Shown here piece after piece: positions 45,317 to 56,013 of a DNA stretch of 64,000 bases. Numbering within the stretch: position 1 is the first letter of the stretch; every line of letters starts with the position of its first letter. The notes under the pieces are model-generated. The model was given only the letters and a program-made list of their open reading frames with translations, was not told where the DNA came from and searched no databases. The stretch lies in the NCBI GenBank assembly GCA_031180725.1, contig JAPSLO010000003.1, positions 214,548 through 278,547 on the forward strand, given 5' to 3'. Source of the DNA: Roseomonas sp. GTDB lineage: Bacteria; Pseudomonadota; Alphaproteobacteria; Acetobacterales; Acetobacteraceae. The position numbers and the translations under genes are program-made.

Positions 45317-46435
45317 TCAGTCGGCGCGGCGCGGCGGCGCGGGCAGGGACAGGCGGAAGATGGTGCGGCCCGGGCGGCTATCGCATTCGATCAGCCCGCC
45401 CTGGTCGGCAACGAGCTTCGCGACCAGCGCCAGGCCCAGCCCCTGGCCGCCACGCTTGGTCGTCACGAAAGGTTCGAACAACGTGGCCCGTACTTCCTCG
45501 GGGATGCCGGGGCCGTTGTCGCGCACGATGACGGTCAGCGGCAGATGTACGCGCTCGGCGCTACCCGGCACGGCAATGCGCACCCCGTGGTGATAGGCGG
45601 TCGCCAGCAGGATCTCGCCCTCGCGCGCATCCACCGCCTCGGCCGCGTTCTTCACCAGGTTCAGCAGGATCTGCACCAACTGGTCGCGGTTGCCCCAGAC
45701 CGGCGGCAGGGAGGGATCGTATTCCTGGTGGATCTTCAGATGTGCGGCGAAGCCCGAAAGGGCGATGCGCCGCACATGGTCCAGCACCTCATGGATGTTC
45801 ACCTCCGCCCGTTCTACCGGGCGGTCGGAGAACATGTCCATCCGTTCCACGAGGTTGCGGATCCGGTCAACCTCGTCCTGAATGAGTTGGCAAAGTTCTC
45901 GGTCGTTCTCACTCGCGCCCTGTTCCAGAAGCTGCGCGGCACCGCGGATGCCGGAAAGCGGATTCTTCACCTCATGCGCCAGCATCGCCGCCATGGCGGA
46001 AGCGCCGCGTGCCGCGCCACGGAAGTTCAGCTGCCGGTCCAGCATCTGCGCGGTGGAGGCATCCTGCAGGGTCAGCACCACGCCGCGATGCATTTCAGGC
46101 AGCGGCGCGCCCTGCACTGCCACGCCGAGGCGCCGAAGCCGCGGGCTTTCCAGCGCCAGGTCGTGATCGTGCACCGGCGCGTCATGGCGCCGCACCTGGT
46201 CGATCAGGTCGAAGATGCGGTTGTCGGGGGGCAGCAGGTCGCGCAGCGACAGCGCCGCGAGGGAAGCGGCGGAAAGCTGGAAGAACAGCTCGGCCGCCGG
46301 GTTGGCGAAGCGGAAGCGGTCCTCATGGTCCAGCACCACCGCGGCGACGGGCAGCGCACCCAGCACCGCGGCCGCCTCCGGCGTCAGCGGTTCGGCCGGC
46401 TCCGGCGGCTTGCGCGTGAGGACCCCGACCCTCAT
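45317..46435 (-). CDS. ntrB: nitrogen regulation sensor kinase NtrB
   Basis: 372 residues, soluble. N-terminal PAS domain, phosphoacceptor His154 in [12 protein letters not shown], HATPase with [37 protein letters not shown]. It phosphorylates NtrC under nitrogen limitation, under PII control. The start overlaps the dusB stop by four bases (ATGA). Confidence 0.95.
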   Translation of the reverse strand: MRVGVLTRKPPEPAEPLTPEAAAVLGALPVAAVVLDHEDRFRFANPAAELFFQLSAASLAALSLRDLLPPDNRIFDLIDQVRRHDAPVHDHDLALESPRLRRLGVAVQGAPLPEMHRGVVLTLQDASTAQMLDRQLNFRGAARGASAMAAMLAHEVKNPLSGIRGAAQLLEQGASENDRELCQLIQDEVDRIRNLVERMDMFSDRPVERAEVNIHEVLDHVRRIALSGFAAHLKIHQEYDPSLPPVWGNRDQLVQILLNLVKNAAEAVDAREGEILLATAYHHGVRIAVPGSAERVHLPLTVIVRDNGPGIPEEVRATLFEPFVTTKRGGQGLGLALVAKLVADQGGLIECDSRPGRTIFRLSLPAPPRRAD

Positions 46436-47499
46436 GCCGCCATCAGCCCATCGTCATTCGCCGCCTCGCGCACCGGCCGCTCGCGCGTTACGCCGCGTTC
46501 CACCAGCGGTTCGTAGAAGCGGCGGATCAGCGCGATCACGGCGTCCACATCGTCCAGCCGGTTCACCTCGGCGCGGAATTCCGCCGAGCCCGGGAGGCCC
46601 TTCGAGTACCAGGCGACGTGCTTGCGGGCGAGGCGGAGGCCCGGGTCGCGGCCGTGGTGCTCCAGCATCGCCTGGTAATGCGCCAGCAGCGTCGCAAGCT
46701 GCTCGGCGAGCGTCGGCTCGGCCGCCAGCACGCCGGTGTTCAGATACGCCGCCACCATCCGTGGCAGCCAGGGCCGGCCGTAGCAGCCGCGGCCGATCAT
46801 CACGCCATCGGCGCCCGACCGGCGCAGCGCCTCGGCCGCGTCCTCCGGCCCGAGGATGTCGCCATTGACGATGACGGGGATCCGCACCGCCTCCTTCACC
46901 TTGCGGACGAAGTCCCAGTCGGCGGTGCCGTTGTAGAACATCTGCCGGGTGCGGCCATGCACCGTCACCATGCGGATACCGCTCTCCTGGGCGATCTTCG
47001 CCAAGCGCGGAGCATTCAGGCTGTTGTGGTCCCAGCCCATGCGCATCTTCAGCGTCACGGGCACGGAGACCGCCTTCACGGTCGCTTCCAGGATGCGGGC
47101 CGCCTGCACTTCGTCCCGCATCAGGGCGGAGCCCGCCTGCTGGCCGAGGGCGACCTTCTTCACCGGGCAACCGAAATTGATGTCCACGATCGCCGCCCCG
47201 CGATCCACCACCAGCCGGGCGGCCTCGCCCATCACCTGCGGGTCGCAGCCTGCGAGCTGCACCGAGGAGGGCGCGCCGAAGCCGTCCACCTCCGCCATCT
47301 TCAGGGTGTTGCGGTTCTCCCGCACCATGGCGTTGGAGGCGATCATCTCGGAGACGACCAGCCCCGTTCCCAGCCCGCGCGCCAGGCGACGGAAAGGCAG
47401 GTCCGTGACGCCGGACATGGGTGCCAGGATCACCGGCGTCTCGATGGTCGCCCCGCCGAGGTCGAGCGGGCGGAGCGGCGGAAGCGTTGGCTTGCTCAT
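46432..47499 (-). CDS. dusB: tRNA-dihydrouridine synthase B
   Basis: 355 residues. FMN TIM barrel with [13 protein letters not shown], catalytic cysteine stretch [36 protein letters not shown] and [11 protein letters not shown]. It reduces uridine to dihydrouridine in the D-loop of tRNA. First gene of the dusB-ntrB-ntrC operon, a signature alphaproteobacterial order. Confidence 0.95.
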   Translation of the reverse strand: MSKPTLPPLRPLDLGGATIETPVILAPMSGVTDLPFRRLARGLGTGLVVSEMIASNAMVRENRNTLKMAEVDGFGAPSSVQLAGCDPQVMGEAARLVVDRGAAIVDINFGCPVKKVALGQQAGSALMRDEVQAARILEATVKAVSVPVTLKMRMGWDHNSLNAPRLAKIAQESGIRMVTVHGRTRQMFYNGTADWDFVRKVKEAVRIPVIVNGDILGPEDAAEALRRSGADGVMIGRGCYGRPWLPRMVAAYLNTGVLAAEPTLAEQLATLLAHYQAMLEHHGRDPGLRLARKHVAWYSKGLPGSAEFRAEVNRLDDVDAVIALIRRFYEPLVERGVTRERPVREAANDDGLMAA

Positions 47500-47508
47500 G
47501 ATTTGGGC

Positions 47509-47537
47509 AAGCTAGCCGCTGCGACCCGCTTCGGCAA
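47509..47537 (-). promoter_or_regulatory. candidate sigma-70 promoter of dusB-ntrBC
   Basis: On the minus strand TTGCCG (47537-47532), a 17-base spacer and TAGCTT (47514-47509). The dusB ATG at 47499 begins only nine bases after the -10 box, and no ribosome site is visible, so the transcript would be leaderless or nearly so. Confidence 0.35.
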
Positions 47538-47629
47538 CCCGGATCGCCCGAAAGGCGCGTCAAGTGCCGTTTTTCTGGGCGGATGTGGACCCCTCGCCCC
47601 GTGAGGCGCAGGCGTCTAGCATTCGTGGG

Positions 47630-48781
47630 ATGAAAGTCGTGGCGTTGCTGGTGGCAGCCGGGCGCGGAGAGCGCTTCGGCAGTGGGGTGCCGAAGCAGTT
47701 CCTGCCGCTGCTGGGCCGCCCCGTGCTGCACCATGCGGCGGAGGCGCTGCTGCGCGAAGGTGGCGTCGACGCCATCCTGCCCGTGACCCGCGCGGGGGAG
47801 GAGGCGGAAGTCGCCGCGCTGCTGGCCGGCCTGCCCCTGCTGCCGCCTGTGGCGGGCGGAACCACGCGCCAAGCCAGCGTGAAAGCGGGGCTGGAGGCGT
47901 TGGCCGCAGACCGGCCCGAGATCGTGCTGGTGCATGACGCCGCGCGGCCGGTGGTGCCGCCGGGCACCATCCCTGCCCTGCTGGCCGCGCTGGAGGAATC
48001 GCCAGGCGCCATCCCTGCCCTGCCGGTGGCGGACACGCTGAAGCGCGGCGCCGGTGGCCGCATCCTGGAGACGGTGCCGCGCGCGGGCCTGTATCGCGCC
48101 CAGACGCCGCAGGCCTTCCGCTTCCCCACGCTGCTGGACGTCCATCGTATGGCGCGGGACGAAGCGACGGACGACGCCCAGTTGCTGGAAGCCGCCGGCC
48201 ATCCGGTGGCGCTGGTCGCCGGCGCCGAGAGCAATGTGAAGATCACCTGGCCGGAAGACCTGGCCCGGCTGGAGGCCGCCATGACCCCACAGATGATCCC
48301 GCGCATGGGTACGGGCTTCGACGTGCACCGCGTCGTCGCCGGCCGCCCGATGATCCTCTGCGGCGTGGAGGTGCCCTCGCCGGTGGGGCTGGATGGGCAT
48401 TCGGATGCGGATGTGGGGATTCATGCGCTCTGCGACGCCATCTATGGCGCGCTGGCCGAAGGCGATATCGGCCGCTGGTTCCCGCCATCGGAAGCCCAAT
48501 GGAAGGATGCTGACAGCGCCCGCTTCCTGCGCCACGCCGCGGGGCGCATCGCCGCGCGCGGCGGCATGTTGGCCAATGCCGATGTGACGCTGATCTGCGA
48601 GCGGCCGAAGATCGCGCCCCACGCCGAAGCCATGCGGGAAAGACTGGCCGGGCTTCTCGGGGTGGAAGTGGGGCGCGTCTCGGTGAAGGCGACCACCACC
48701 GAGCGCCTGGGCTTCCCCGGCCGTGGCGAAGGGATCGCGGCCCAGGCGGCGGCGGTGGTGCTGCTGCCGGCGACGGGATGA
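47630..48781 (+). CDS. ispDF: bifunctional IspD/IspF isoprenoid enzyme
   Basis: 383 residues from ATG at 47630. Residues 1-220: IspD cytidylyltransferase with [17 protein letters not shown] and [10 protein letters not shown]. Residues about 225-383: IspF with [25 protein letters not shown] and [13 protein letters not shown] (zinc ligands Asp and His). It performs two steps of the MEP pathway; the fusion is typical of alphaproteobacteria. Divergent from dusB. Confidence 0.96.
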   Translation: MKVVALLVAAGRGERFGSGVPKQFLPLLGRPVLHHAAEALLREGGVDAILPVTRAGEEAEVAALLAGLPLLPPVAGGTTRQASVKAGLEALAADRPEIVLVHDAARPVVPPGTIPALLAALEESPGAIPALPVADTLKRGAGGRILETVPRAGLYRAQTPQAFRFPTLLDVHRMARDEATDDAQLLEAAGHPVALVAGAESNVKITWPEDLARLEAAMTPQMIPRMGTGFDVHRVVAGRPMILCGVEVPSPVGLDGHSDADVGIHALCDAIYGALAEGDIGRWFPPSEAQWKDADSARFLRHAAGRIAARGGMLANADVTLICERPKIAPHAEAMRERLAGLLGVEVGRVSVKATTTERLGFPGRGEGIAAQAAAVVLLPATG

Positions 48782-48839
48782 AGCCTGTCGCTTACACCCT
48801 GGTGGCGCCGCGCAGGCAGCTCAGCCGCGCAGTCGCGGG

Positions 48840-51074
48840 TCAGCCGATCAGAATATCGGCCGCGTTCAGCACTACGCCGTTCGTCAGCGTCGCGATATGG
48901 ACGGCTGCGGCGCCGCCTTGGCCATCGCCATCGAAGTAGAGGTTGCCCGTGCCGGCATCTTGCACCACCTGCCAGGCTCCGGCTTCGGCGGTGGCGATGC
49001 CCCCGGGGGAGACCACAAAGCGCGGCACGCCACCGTCGGTCACTTCGCCCTCGAGATTGCCGCGCGGCAGGTCTGTCAGCACCCCGCCGAACAGCGCCAT
49101 CCGGTCCTCGCCAGGCTGGAAATCGGTGATCAGGTCCGGTCCACTGCCGGTGCTGCTTAGATGGAACGTGTCACTGCCTGCGCCCCCGACCAACGTGTCC
49201 GCGCCGTCGCTGCCGATCAGCGTATCCCGGCCTCCTTCGCCTGAAAGGAGGTTGTCGCCCTCACTGCCCCGAATGCGGTTGTTTGCCGCATTGCCGGTGC
49301 CGTCCACTCGTCCATCGCCGTGGAGGCGTAGGTGCTCGACATTCTCCGCCAGCACCACGCTCGCATCGGCAATCACCAGGTCAACGCCCTCGCCGGCGGC
49401 CTCCAGCACGACGGTGCGGGTGCCGACGATATAGATGTCCTTATCGTCGCCGCCGGCGAGCGTATCGGCCCCAAGCCGGCCATTGAGGCGATCCACGCCC
49501 GCGCCGCCCGCGATGCTGTCATCGCCCCCGTGGCCTTGCAGCCAATCCGCACCCCCGCCGCCCAGCAGCGTGTCAGCGCCACCGCCACCGTAGAGCGAGT
49601 CATTGCTTCCCAGGCCCGAGAGCACATCGTCGCCCCCGCCACCACGCAGTTCGGCACCTGTCCCCTCCGCGCTCTCCAGCGTGTCCCCGAAACCCGAGCC
49701 GAAGACCGTCGCGATCCCGGTGAGACGGTCTCCGGCAGCCTCCCCGGCCGTGCCGAAGCCGGTGGCGAGACTGACCGCGACACCGGAACCCGCGTTTCCG
49801 TAGACGGCCGCAGCGCTGCCATCGCCAGCCAGCGTGTCGGCGCCACCGCCGCCCTCCAGCACGTCCGCTCCGGTGCCCCCGTCGAGCAGGTCGTTATCGA
49901 CGCCACCGATAAGAGTATCCCAGCCTTCGCCGCCTTCGAGCGTATCGGCGCCGCTGCCGCCAGCCAGGCTGTCCGCTTCGTCGCCGCCCCCCAGCCAGTC
50001 ACTGCCAAGATCACCGGACAGCGTATCGCTGCCGATACCGCCACCCAGCGTGTCGTCTTCGCTGCCTCCATCAAGGCTGTCATCGCCGTCCTGGCCATCC
50101 AGGTTGTCGGCGCCTTCCCTGCCGGCCAAGCTGTCATTGCCGCCGCCGCCGAGCAGGGTATTCGCGCCGCCATCGCCCCATAGCGTGTCGGCCCCGCCAG
50201 CGGCGGCCACCGCCTCGAAGCCGGTGATGCTGTCGCCGCTCAGCGCGCCGCCGGACGCGGCGCCGGAGAGGAGATCCACCGAGATAGCGGAGTTGTCGGC
50301 CTCATACAGCAGCAAGTCGAGATCCGCGCCGCCATCCATGGTGGACTGCGCGATGTCGGCGGCGATGGTATCCGCGCCCTCGCCGCCGGAGAGACTTGCG
50401 ACGCTGCCAGCGCGCCGGGAATCCCGGATGAAATCGTCACCCAGCTCGCCGTACGCTTCCATCGGGCCGAATACTGAGCGGCTGCCACCGAGCAGGATGG
50501 TGTCGTTGCCCTCGCCACCATGCAGCGTGCTGGCGGTAGAGAAGAAGTCGTCAGCCGGGGCAAAGTCGATCAGGTCGTCGCCACTGCCGCCATCGAGATA
50601 GCCGAAAACTCCCTCTGAGATCAGCGTGTCGGCGCCGTCGCCGCCAAGCAGCGTCGTCTCGTCGCTTCGCTGGCCCTCATAGCGGCGGGATTCCAGCAGG
50701 TCGTCGCCGAAGCCGCCCTCGAGCCGATCGTAACCGGAACCATAGCCGATGAGCGTGTCGGCGCCGATGCCGCCGATCAGAGTGTTAGAGTCGCCTTCCG
50801 CGAAAAGGCTGTCATTGTCCGCGCCGCCGTCGAGCACCTGGCCGAAGCCAATGCCGGAGACCGTGTCATTGCCGGCGTCGCCCAGGGCCGTTGACCCTCC
50901 GTCGGCGCCATCCATGCCCAGGGAGATGCTGTCACTGCCGGCGCCGCCATCGATGCTATCGAAACCGCCGTTCCCGATGATCGTGTCGGCGTCAGCGCCG
51001 GGGAGCACACCTCCGGCGGTATTCTCCGCCGGGGTGATGGTGTCGTTCCCGGATGAGCCAATGATAGTCGACAT
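48840..51074 (-). CDS. large RTX-type calcium-binding repeat protein
   Basis: 744 residues from ATG at 51074 with GGGGGAGAA upstream. It opens with IIGSSGNDTITPAENT and then contains more than 30 GGxGxDxL nonapeptides in groups, separated by short linkers; such blocks fold into calcium-filled parallel beta-rolls. The C-terminal 110 residues (DTFHLSSTGSGPDLITDF onward, ending ADILIG) match an RTX secretion module. No enzymatic domain is recognised. Convergent with ispDF. Confidence 0.85.
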   Translation of the reverse strand: MSTIIGSSGNDTITPAENTAGGVLPGADADTIIGNGGFDSIDGGAGSDSISLGMDGADGGSTALGDAGNDTVSGIGFGQVLDGGADNDSLFAEGDSNTLIGGIGADTLIGYGSGYDRLEGGFGDDLLESRRYEGQRSDETTLLGGDGADTLISEGVFGYLDGGSGDDLIDFAPADDFFSTASTLHGGEGNDTILLGGSRSVFGPMEAYGELGDDFIRDSRRAGSVASLSGGEGADTIAADIAQSTMDGGADLDLLLYEADNSAISVDLLSGAASGGALSGDSITGFEAVAAAGGADTLWGDGGANTLLGGGGNDSLAGREGADNLDGQDGDDSLDGGSEDDTLGGGIGSDTLSGDLGSDWLGGGDEADSLAGGSGADTLEGGEGWDTLIGGVDNDLLDGGTGADVLEGGGGADTLAGDGSAAAVYGNAGSGVAVSLATGFGTAGEAAGDRLTGIATVFGSGFGDTLESAEGTGAELRGGGGDDVLSGLGSNDSLYGGGGADTLLGGGGADWLQGHGGDDSIAGGAGVDRLNGRLGADTLAGGDDKDIYIVGTRTVVLEAAGEGVDLVIADASVVLAENVEHLRLHGDGRVDGTGNAANNRIRGSEGDNLLSGEGGRDTLIGSDGADTLVGGAGSDTFHLSSTGSGPDLITDFQPGEDRMALFGGVLTDLPRGNLEGEVTDGGVPRFVVSPGGIATAEAGAWQVVQDAGTGNLYFDGDGQGGAAAVHIATLTNGVVLNAADILIG

Positions 51075-51256
51075 GCCGTCTTCTCCCCCGCCGTATCCGC
51101 CCCGGACAGCGGGGTCGGATCGGCCCGCGCGGGGAAGTCAGATTGATCCGGCGGAGATACATGCCTGGAGCGAGGGGTGCCACGCTCGCCGTCTGGGCTC
51201 TCGGTCCGAGATTATCACAGCGACGTGATGGCGCGGATGGGACCTCTCAAGGCAGA
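51075..51256. other. 182-base intergenic region upstream of the RTX gene
   Basis: It probably holds the promoter of the large RTX gene and the 3' end of the thiolase transcript. A short dyad ATCAC-6-GTGAT is present near 51217-51232 without clear meaning. No gene found. Confidence 0.35.
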
Positions 51257-52423
51257 TCAGCCGACTCGTTCCAAGATGGAGCAATAATTTGCCACCGCCG
51301 CGCCCCCCATGTTGAAGACGCCCGCCACATCGGCCTTCGGCAACTGCATCTCGCCCGCCGTCCCGGTGAGTTGCATGGCGGCGATGGCATGCATGGAGAC
51401 GCCGGTGGCGCCGATCGGGTGGCCCTTGGATTTGAGTCCGCCCGAGGGGTTCACCGGCAGCCTGCCTTCCTTCGTCGTCCAGCCTTCCAGCGCGGCGCGC
51501 GCGCCCTGCCCTTCGGGCGTGAGGCCCATCGCCTCGTATTCGATGAGCTCGGCGATGGTGAAGCAGTCATGCGTCTCGACAAAGGAGAGGTCGGAGAGGC
51601 TGAGCTGCGCCTCGACCAGGGCGTGGCCCCAGGCGGCGCGGGCACCTTCGAAGCGGATGATGTCGCGGCCGGCGATCGGCATGGAATCCGTGGCCTGGGC
51701 CGCGGCACGGAAGCGCACCGCCTTGGCCATGCCGCGGGCCGTCTCCTCATCCGTCAGCACCAGCGCCGCGGCGCCGTCGCTGACCAGGGAGCAGTCGGTG
51801 CGCTTCAGTGGCCGGGCGACGAACGGATTCTTTTCGCTCTCCGTGCGGCAGAATTCGAAGCCCAGATCCTTGCGCATCTGCGCATAGGGGTTCGCCACGC
51901 CGTTGCGGTGGTTCTTCGCCGCGATGGCGGCCAGCGCGTCGGACTGATCGCCGTGACGCTGGAAATAGGCTTCCGCAATGCGGCCGAAGACGCCCGCGAA
52001 ACCCGCGGGGATCTCGCCCTCCGTCTTGCGGTAGGAAGCGGCAAGCAGATTGTCGCCCACCGCCGCGGTCGGCGCATGGGTCATCTTCTCCGCGCCCACC
52101 ACCAGCGCAAAGCGGCCGCGCTTCGCAGCCAGGAAATCCAGCGCACCATGTATGGCGGCGGAGCCGGTGGCGCAGGCATTCTCGTAACGCGTGGTGGGCT
52201 TGAAGCGCAGCTCCGGCACGGATTGCAGCAGCAGCGAGGCGAAGAAATCCTGCCTGGAGAAACCGGCATTGAAGACGCCGACGAAGGCGGCATCCACCTC
52301 GCCCGGCTCAATGCCGGCATCCGCGATCGCGGCGCGGGCGACCCGGCCGAACAGGCTTTCGATGTCCGGGTCTTCGAGCTTGCCGAACGGCGTATGGGCC
52401 CAGCCGACGATGCAGGCGGTCAT
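51257..52423 (-). CDS. thiolase-family acetyl-CoA acyltransferase (SCP-x-like)
   Basis: 388 residues from ATG at 52423, with GGAGG well placed upstream. Nucleophilic cysteine in YENACATGSAAIHGA, His in ETHDCFTIAE and the second Cys/His set in PSGGLKSKGHPIGATG. The sequence class is the sterol-carrier-protein-X/acetyl-CoA acetyltransferase group, which acts on unusual acyl-CoAs. It follows an enoyl-CoA hydratase gene in the same orientation, suggesting one beta-oxidation-type step set. Confidence 0.88.
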   Translation of the reverse strand: MTACIVGWAHTPFGKLEDPDIESLFGRVARAAIADAGIEPGEVDAAFVGVFNAGFSRQDFFASLLLQSVPELRFKPTTRYENACATGSAAIHGALDFLAAKRGRFALVVGAEKMTHAPTAAVGDNLLAASYRKTEGEIPAGFAGVFGRIAEAYFQRHGDQSDALAAIAAKNHRNGVANPYAQMRKDLGFEFCRTESEKNPFVARPLKRTDCSLVSDGAAALVLTDEETARGMAKAVRFRAAAQATDSMPIAGRDIIRFEGARAAWGHALVEAQLSLSDLSFVETHDCFTIAELIEYEAMGLTPEGQGARAALEGWTTKEGRLPVNPSGGLKSKGHPIGATGVSMHAIAAMQLTGTAGEMQLPKADVAGVFNMGGAAVANYCSILERVG

Positions 52424-52489
52424 GGTCTTTCTCCTCCGCTCGGCCATGAATGTCGTGTCGTGGGGCGGCCGTGTCGAGAGCGCGCGCCG

Positions 52490-53293
52490 TCAGGCCGGCG
52501 ATGCCCAGCTCGGCCTGCGGCGCTGCCGGAAGCTGGCGATGCCTTCCTCAGCCTCCGGCCCGGCAGCCTGGCGGGCGAAGACTTCGGCGGCGGCCTCGGC
52601 ATAGCCGGGGGGCACGGTGGCACCGAGAGCGGCGATCAGCGCCTTGGTTTCGGCCAGGGCACCCGGGGCACCTTCCAGGATCCCGGCGATGGTCGCCTCC
52701 ACCATGGCGGACAGCGCGGCGCCATCCGGTGCCAGGTCAAGCACCAGGCCGATGCGGCGGGCTTCCTCCGCCCCGATCACATGGCCCTGCAGACAGAGCC
52801 GCGCGGCCTGGCTGCGGCCGAGCCGCCGCACTATCCAGGGCAGGATCTGTCCCGGCACCAGGCCCCGGCGCACTTCCGGCGCGCAGAAGCGGGCCGTCGC
52901 GGAGGCGAGCGCGATGTCGGCGGCGCAGACGAAGCCCAGCCCGCCGGCGAAGGCGCTGCCTTCCACCGCCGCGATGACCACCTGCGGCAGGGCGGACATG
53001 ATCTGGAAGCGCGCCCCGATTGCGCGGTTGCGGGCCTGCTGCTGCGCGAGCTTCTCCGTGGGATCGGCCGGCGCGCCGACCTCGGTCAGGTCGAGCCCTG
53101 CGCAGAAATGGCCGCCGGCGCCGCTGATGACCAGGATGCGCGCGCTGGGGTCGGCGGGCAGCCGGGCGAGCAGCGCATCCAGCGCGGCGAATGTTGCCTC
53201 GTCCAGCGCATTGCGCCGCGCGGGGCGGTTGAAGATTGCGCGCACCACCGGGCCCTGGCGCTGCACCAGCAAGGGGGATTCCGGCTCGGCCAT
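52490..53293 (-). CDS. enoyl-CoA hydratase/isomerase family protein
   Basis: 267 residues. Crotonase fold with RPARRNALD, ISGAGGHFCAGLDLTEV and oxyanion-hole glycine in VEGSAFAGGLGFVCAADIALA; the glutamates of true hydratases cannot be placed with certainty, so other crotonase activities are possible. It lies between cysE and the thiolase gene. Confidence 0.88.
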   Translation of the reverse strand: MAEPESPLLVQRQGPVVRAIFNRPARRNALDEATFAALDALLARLPADPSARILVISGAGGHFCAGLDLTEVGAPADPTEKLAQQQARNRAIGARFQIMSALPQVVIAAVEGSAFAGGLGFVCAADIALASATARFCAPEVRRGLVPGQILPWIVRRLGRSQAARLCLQGHVIGAEEARRIGLVLDLAPDGAALSAMVEATIAGILEGAPGALAETKALIAALGATVPPGYAEAAAEVFARQAAGPEAEEGIASFRQRRRPSWASPA

Positions 53294-53369
53294 GACCTTC
53301 TCCTCCCGCGTTCAGGCGGGAAGGGTTCGCCGGCCGGGCCGCGGCGTCAAGGCGCGCGACGTCCGGCCT

Positions 53370-54023
53370 TCAGACGCCCTCGCGCTGTGCCGCCTTCACG
53401 CGCTCCAGCTCGGTGCGCAGCGATGCGATCTCCGCGCGCAGCGCGGCGATCTGCTCGCCGACTGGGTCTTCCGTTACGTCCCGCAGGCCATAGCCGATGC
53501 CGGCATCCTCGCAAGGGCTGCCCTTGGGCGGCCGGGCCGGGATGCCCACCACGGTGCAGCCGGGTGTCACTGAGTTTACCACCACCGCGTTGGCACCGAT
53601 CCGGGCGCCGCGGCCGATGCGGATGGGGCCCAGCACCTGTGCGCCGGCGCCGATCGTCACATGGTCCTCGATGGTGGGATGACGCTTGCCCGGCAGGCCC
53701 GAAAGCCCGCCCAGCGTGACGCCGTGATAGATCAGCACGTCGTCACCGATCTCCGCCGTCTCGCCGATCACCACGCCCATGCCGTGGTCGATGAAGAGCC
53801 GCCGGCCGATCCGCGCGCCGGGATGGATCTCAACGCCGGTCAGCATGCGGCCGATATGGGAAGAAAGGCGTCCCAGGCTGCGGAAGCCGGCCCGCCAGAA
53901 CGCGTGGGAGAGGCGATGCCACAGCACGGCATGAGCACCGGCATAGCAGAACAGCGCCTCGAACCAGGTGGGCTGAGCCGGATCGCGTTCGCGGACCGTG
54001 CGGGCCAGTTCAATGATCTCCAT
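53370..54023 (-). CDS. cysE: serine O-acetyltransferase
   Basis: 217 residues. N-terminal helical domain, then left-handed beta-helix hexapeptides [33 protein letters not shown] and [16 protein letters not shown]. It makes O-acetylserine. The C-terminal 30 residues form a coiled-coil-like tail ([20 protein letters not shown]) not seen in the short enzymes. Five bases after cysK. Confidence 0.93.
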   Translation of the reverse strand: MEIIELARTVRERDPAQPTWFEALFCYAGAHAVLWHRLSHAFWRAGFRSLGRLSSHIGRMLTGVEIHPGARIGRRLFIDHGMGVVIGETAEIGDDVLIYHGVTLGGLSGLPGKRHPTIEDHVTIGAGAQVLGPIRIGRGARIGANAVVVNSVTPGCTVVGIPARPPKGSPCEDAGIGYGLRDVTEDPVGEQIAALRAEIASLRTELERVKAAQREGV

Positions 54024-54028
54024 GGCGC

Positions 54029-55048
54029 CTACTCCAGCCAGGAGGGCACCGGCAGCCCGCGCTCGCGCAGGAAGGCCGGGTTGAACAGCTTGGACTGGTA
54101 GCGCGCCGCGCCATCGGCCAGCACGGTCACCACCGTATGACCGGGGCCGAGATCCCGCGCCACCCGGATGGCGGCGGCGACATTCAGCCCGGCACTGCCG
54201 CCGATGGAAATGCCCTCGTGCTGCTGCAGGTCAAAGACCTGTTGCAGCACCTCCGGATCCTCCGCCCGCACCGCGTCATCAATCAGGTCCCGCGCCTGGG
54301 CCAGATTGCCCGGGGCGCGCGCGGCCTGGCCAATGCCTTCGGTGATGGAGTTGCCCTCGGCCTTCACCTGCCCGGTCTTGATCCATGAATACAGGCCGCT
54401 GCCGCCGGGATCGGCCAGTACGATGCGCACGCCCGGCTTCCTCGCCTTCAGCGCGCGCGCCACGCCCGCCAGCGTGCCACCGGTGCCGCAGGCGCAGGTG
54501 AAGGCGTCCACCTTTCCGCCCGTCTGTTCCCAGATCTCCGGGCCGGTGGTTTCCTCATGCGCCCTGGCATTCGCCAGATTGTCGAACTGGTTGGCCCAGA
54601 CGGCGCCCATCTCCTCCGCCAGGCGGCGGCTGACATGCACGTAGTTGCCCGGATCGGCGAAGGGCTTGGGCGGTACCAGGCGCAGATCGGCGCCGATCAT
54701 GCGCAGATAGTCCAGCTTCTCCTTCGCCTGTGTCTCCGGCACCACGATGACGCTCTTCCAGCCCATCGCATTGGCGGCAAGCGCGATGCCGATGCCTGTA
54801 TTGCCGGCCGTGCCCTCCACCACCGTGCCAGGCTTGCCCGGGGTGAGCTGGCCGGCCGCCAGGGCGGCTTTCAGGATGCCGAGGGCGGCGCGGTCCTTCA
54901 CGCTGCCGCCCGGGTTCATGAACTCCGCCTTGCCGAGGATCTCGCAGCCCGTCGCCTCCGAAGCGCGCCTGAGCCGGATCAGCGGGGTGCGGCCCACCGC
55001 CCCCCAGAAGCCATCCACCACGGAACCCATCGCCAGGGCGGAGTCCAT
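54029..55048 (-). CDS. cysK: cysteine synthase (O-acetylserine sulfhydrylase)
   Basis: 339 residues. PLP lysine in [11 protein letters not shown], substrate loop [10 protein letters not shown] and glycine-rich phosphate loop [12 protein letters not shown]. Together with the adjacent cysE it forms the last two steps of cysteine synthesis; the two usually assemble into one complex. Six bases downstream of the peroxiredoxin gene. Confidence 0.94.
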   Translation of the reverse strand: MDSALAMGSVVDGFWGAVGRTPLIRLRRASEATGCEILGKAEFMNPGGSVKDRAALGILKAALAAGQLTPGKPGTVVEGTAGNTGIGIALAANAMGWKSVIVVPETQAKEKLDYLRMIGADLRLVPPKPFADPGNYVHVSRRLAEEMGAVWANQFDNLANARAHEETTGPEIWEQTGGKVDAFTCACGTGGTLAGVARALKARKPGVRIVLADPGGSGLYSWIKTGQVKAEGNSITEGIGQAARAPGNLAQARDLIDDAVRAEDPEVLQQVFDLQQHEGISIGGSAGLNVAAAIRVARDLGPGHTVVTVLADGAARYQSKLFNPAFLRERGLPVPSWLE

Positions 55049-55054
55049 GCGGCC

Positions 55055-55684
55055 TTACCCCTTCACCTCGACCCAGCGCAGATAGGGCCGATCGGCCTTC
55101 CAGCCCTGCGGAAACAGCGTCTTCGCCTGCTCATCGGGGATGGAAGGCGGGATGATCGCCTTGTCCCCCGGGCGCCAGTTCACCGGGGTGGCGACCTTCG
55201 CCTTGTCCGTCAGCTGCAGGCTGTCGATGACGCGCAGGATCTCATCGAAGTTGCGACCGGTGCTGGGCGGATACACCAGGAACAGGCGCACCTTCTTGCT
55301 CGGGTCGATCACGTAGACCGTGCGGACGGTGATGGCGGGATCGGCATCCGGATGCACCATCCCGTAGAGGTTCGCGACCTTCTTCTCGGGATCGGCGATC
55401 ATCGGGAAGTTCACGGCGTGGCCCTGAGTTTCCTTGATGTCGTCGTTCCAGCGGCCATGCGCATCGAGCGGATCCACGCTGAGACCGACGACCTTCACGC
55501 CGCGCTTGTCGAATTCGGGCTTCAGGCGGGCGGTTTCACCAAGTTCCGTCGTGCAGACCGGGGTGAAGTCCTTCGGGTGGCTGAACAGCACGCCCCAGGA
55601 ATTGCCGAGCCATTCATGGAAGCGGATGCGGCCCTGGGTGGTGTCGGCCTCGAAATCCGGGGCGACTTGGCCGAGCTGGATCAT
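55055..55684 (-). CDS. 1-Cys peroxiredoxin (Prx6 class)
   Basis: 209 residues. Peroxidatic cysteine in HPKDFTPVCTTELGE at about residue 47, and no second cysteine anywhere in the protein. The C-terminal PSTGRNFDEILRVIDSLQLTD and GDKAIIPP are the Prx6-class signature. It reduces peroxides. First gene of the prx-cysK-cysE string, linking thiol supply and oxidant defence. Confidence 0.94.
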   Translation of the reverse strand: MIQLGQVAPDFEADTTQGRIRFHEWLGNSWGVLFSHPKDFTPVCTTELGETARLKPEFDKRGVKVVGLSVDPLDAHGRWNDDIKETQGHAVNFPMIADPEKKVANLYGMVHPDADPAITVRTVYVIDPSKKVRLFLVYPPSTGRNFDEILRVIDSLQLTDKAKVATPVNWRPGDKAIIPPSIPDEQAKTLFPQGWKADRPYLRWVEVKG

Positions 55685-56013
55685 GGCTTGTCCCTCCTAC
55701 GCGCCGCGCGCTGGGCGCTTCGCCAGTTGAGATAAGGACATCGGCGGTGCGCTTTCCAGCGCGGACGACATGGCGTTTCCGCGACAGCGGAGATGATGCA
55801 TGCTCGTTACGCATGGCAACGGCGCTTGGATTTCCCGCGCGCGCCTTGCCGGAGACGGGCATGGCCGAAATCCCGCCCGGGTCTGGAGAAATTTTTTTCA
55901 GCCAGAGCCGCGAAGACAGCGGCGCGGCTGGGTATCACGGGCCGGCCCCGGCAGCTTCCCGGCACCTGGATCAGTCCGCTTCGGTCCTTCCCGTAGGTCA
56001 GGGAGATACGGAC
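55685..56013. other. 329-base divergent intergenic region
   Basis: Separates the peroxiredoxin gene (minus) from the DUF2891 gene (plus). It contains a T-run near 55889-55896 and a GGGCCGGCCC palindrome, but no clear promoter pair or gene. Regulation of the thiol genes presumably sits here. Confidence 0.4.

Noticed and set aside
46454-48622. 722-codon minus-strand frame across dusB and ispDF
   Set aside because: It is out of frame in dusB and antisense in ispDF, both solid genes.
51143-53719. 858-codon plus-strand frame across thiolase and enoyl-CoA hydratase
   Set aside because: Opposite to two recognised genes with strong motifs; composition is that of a shadow frame.
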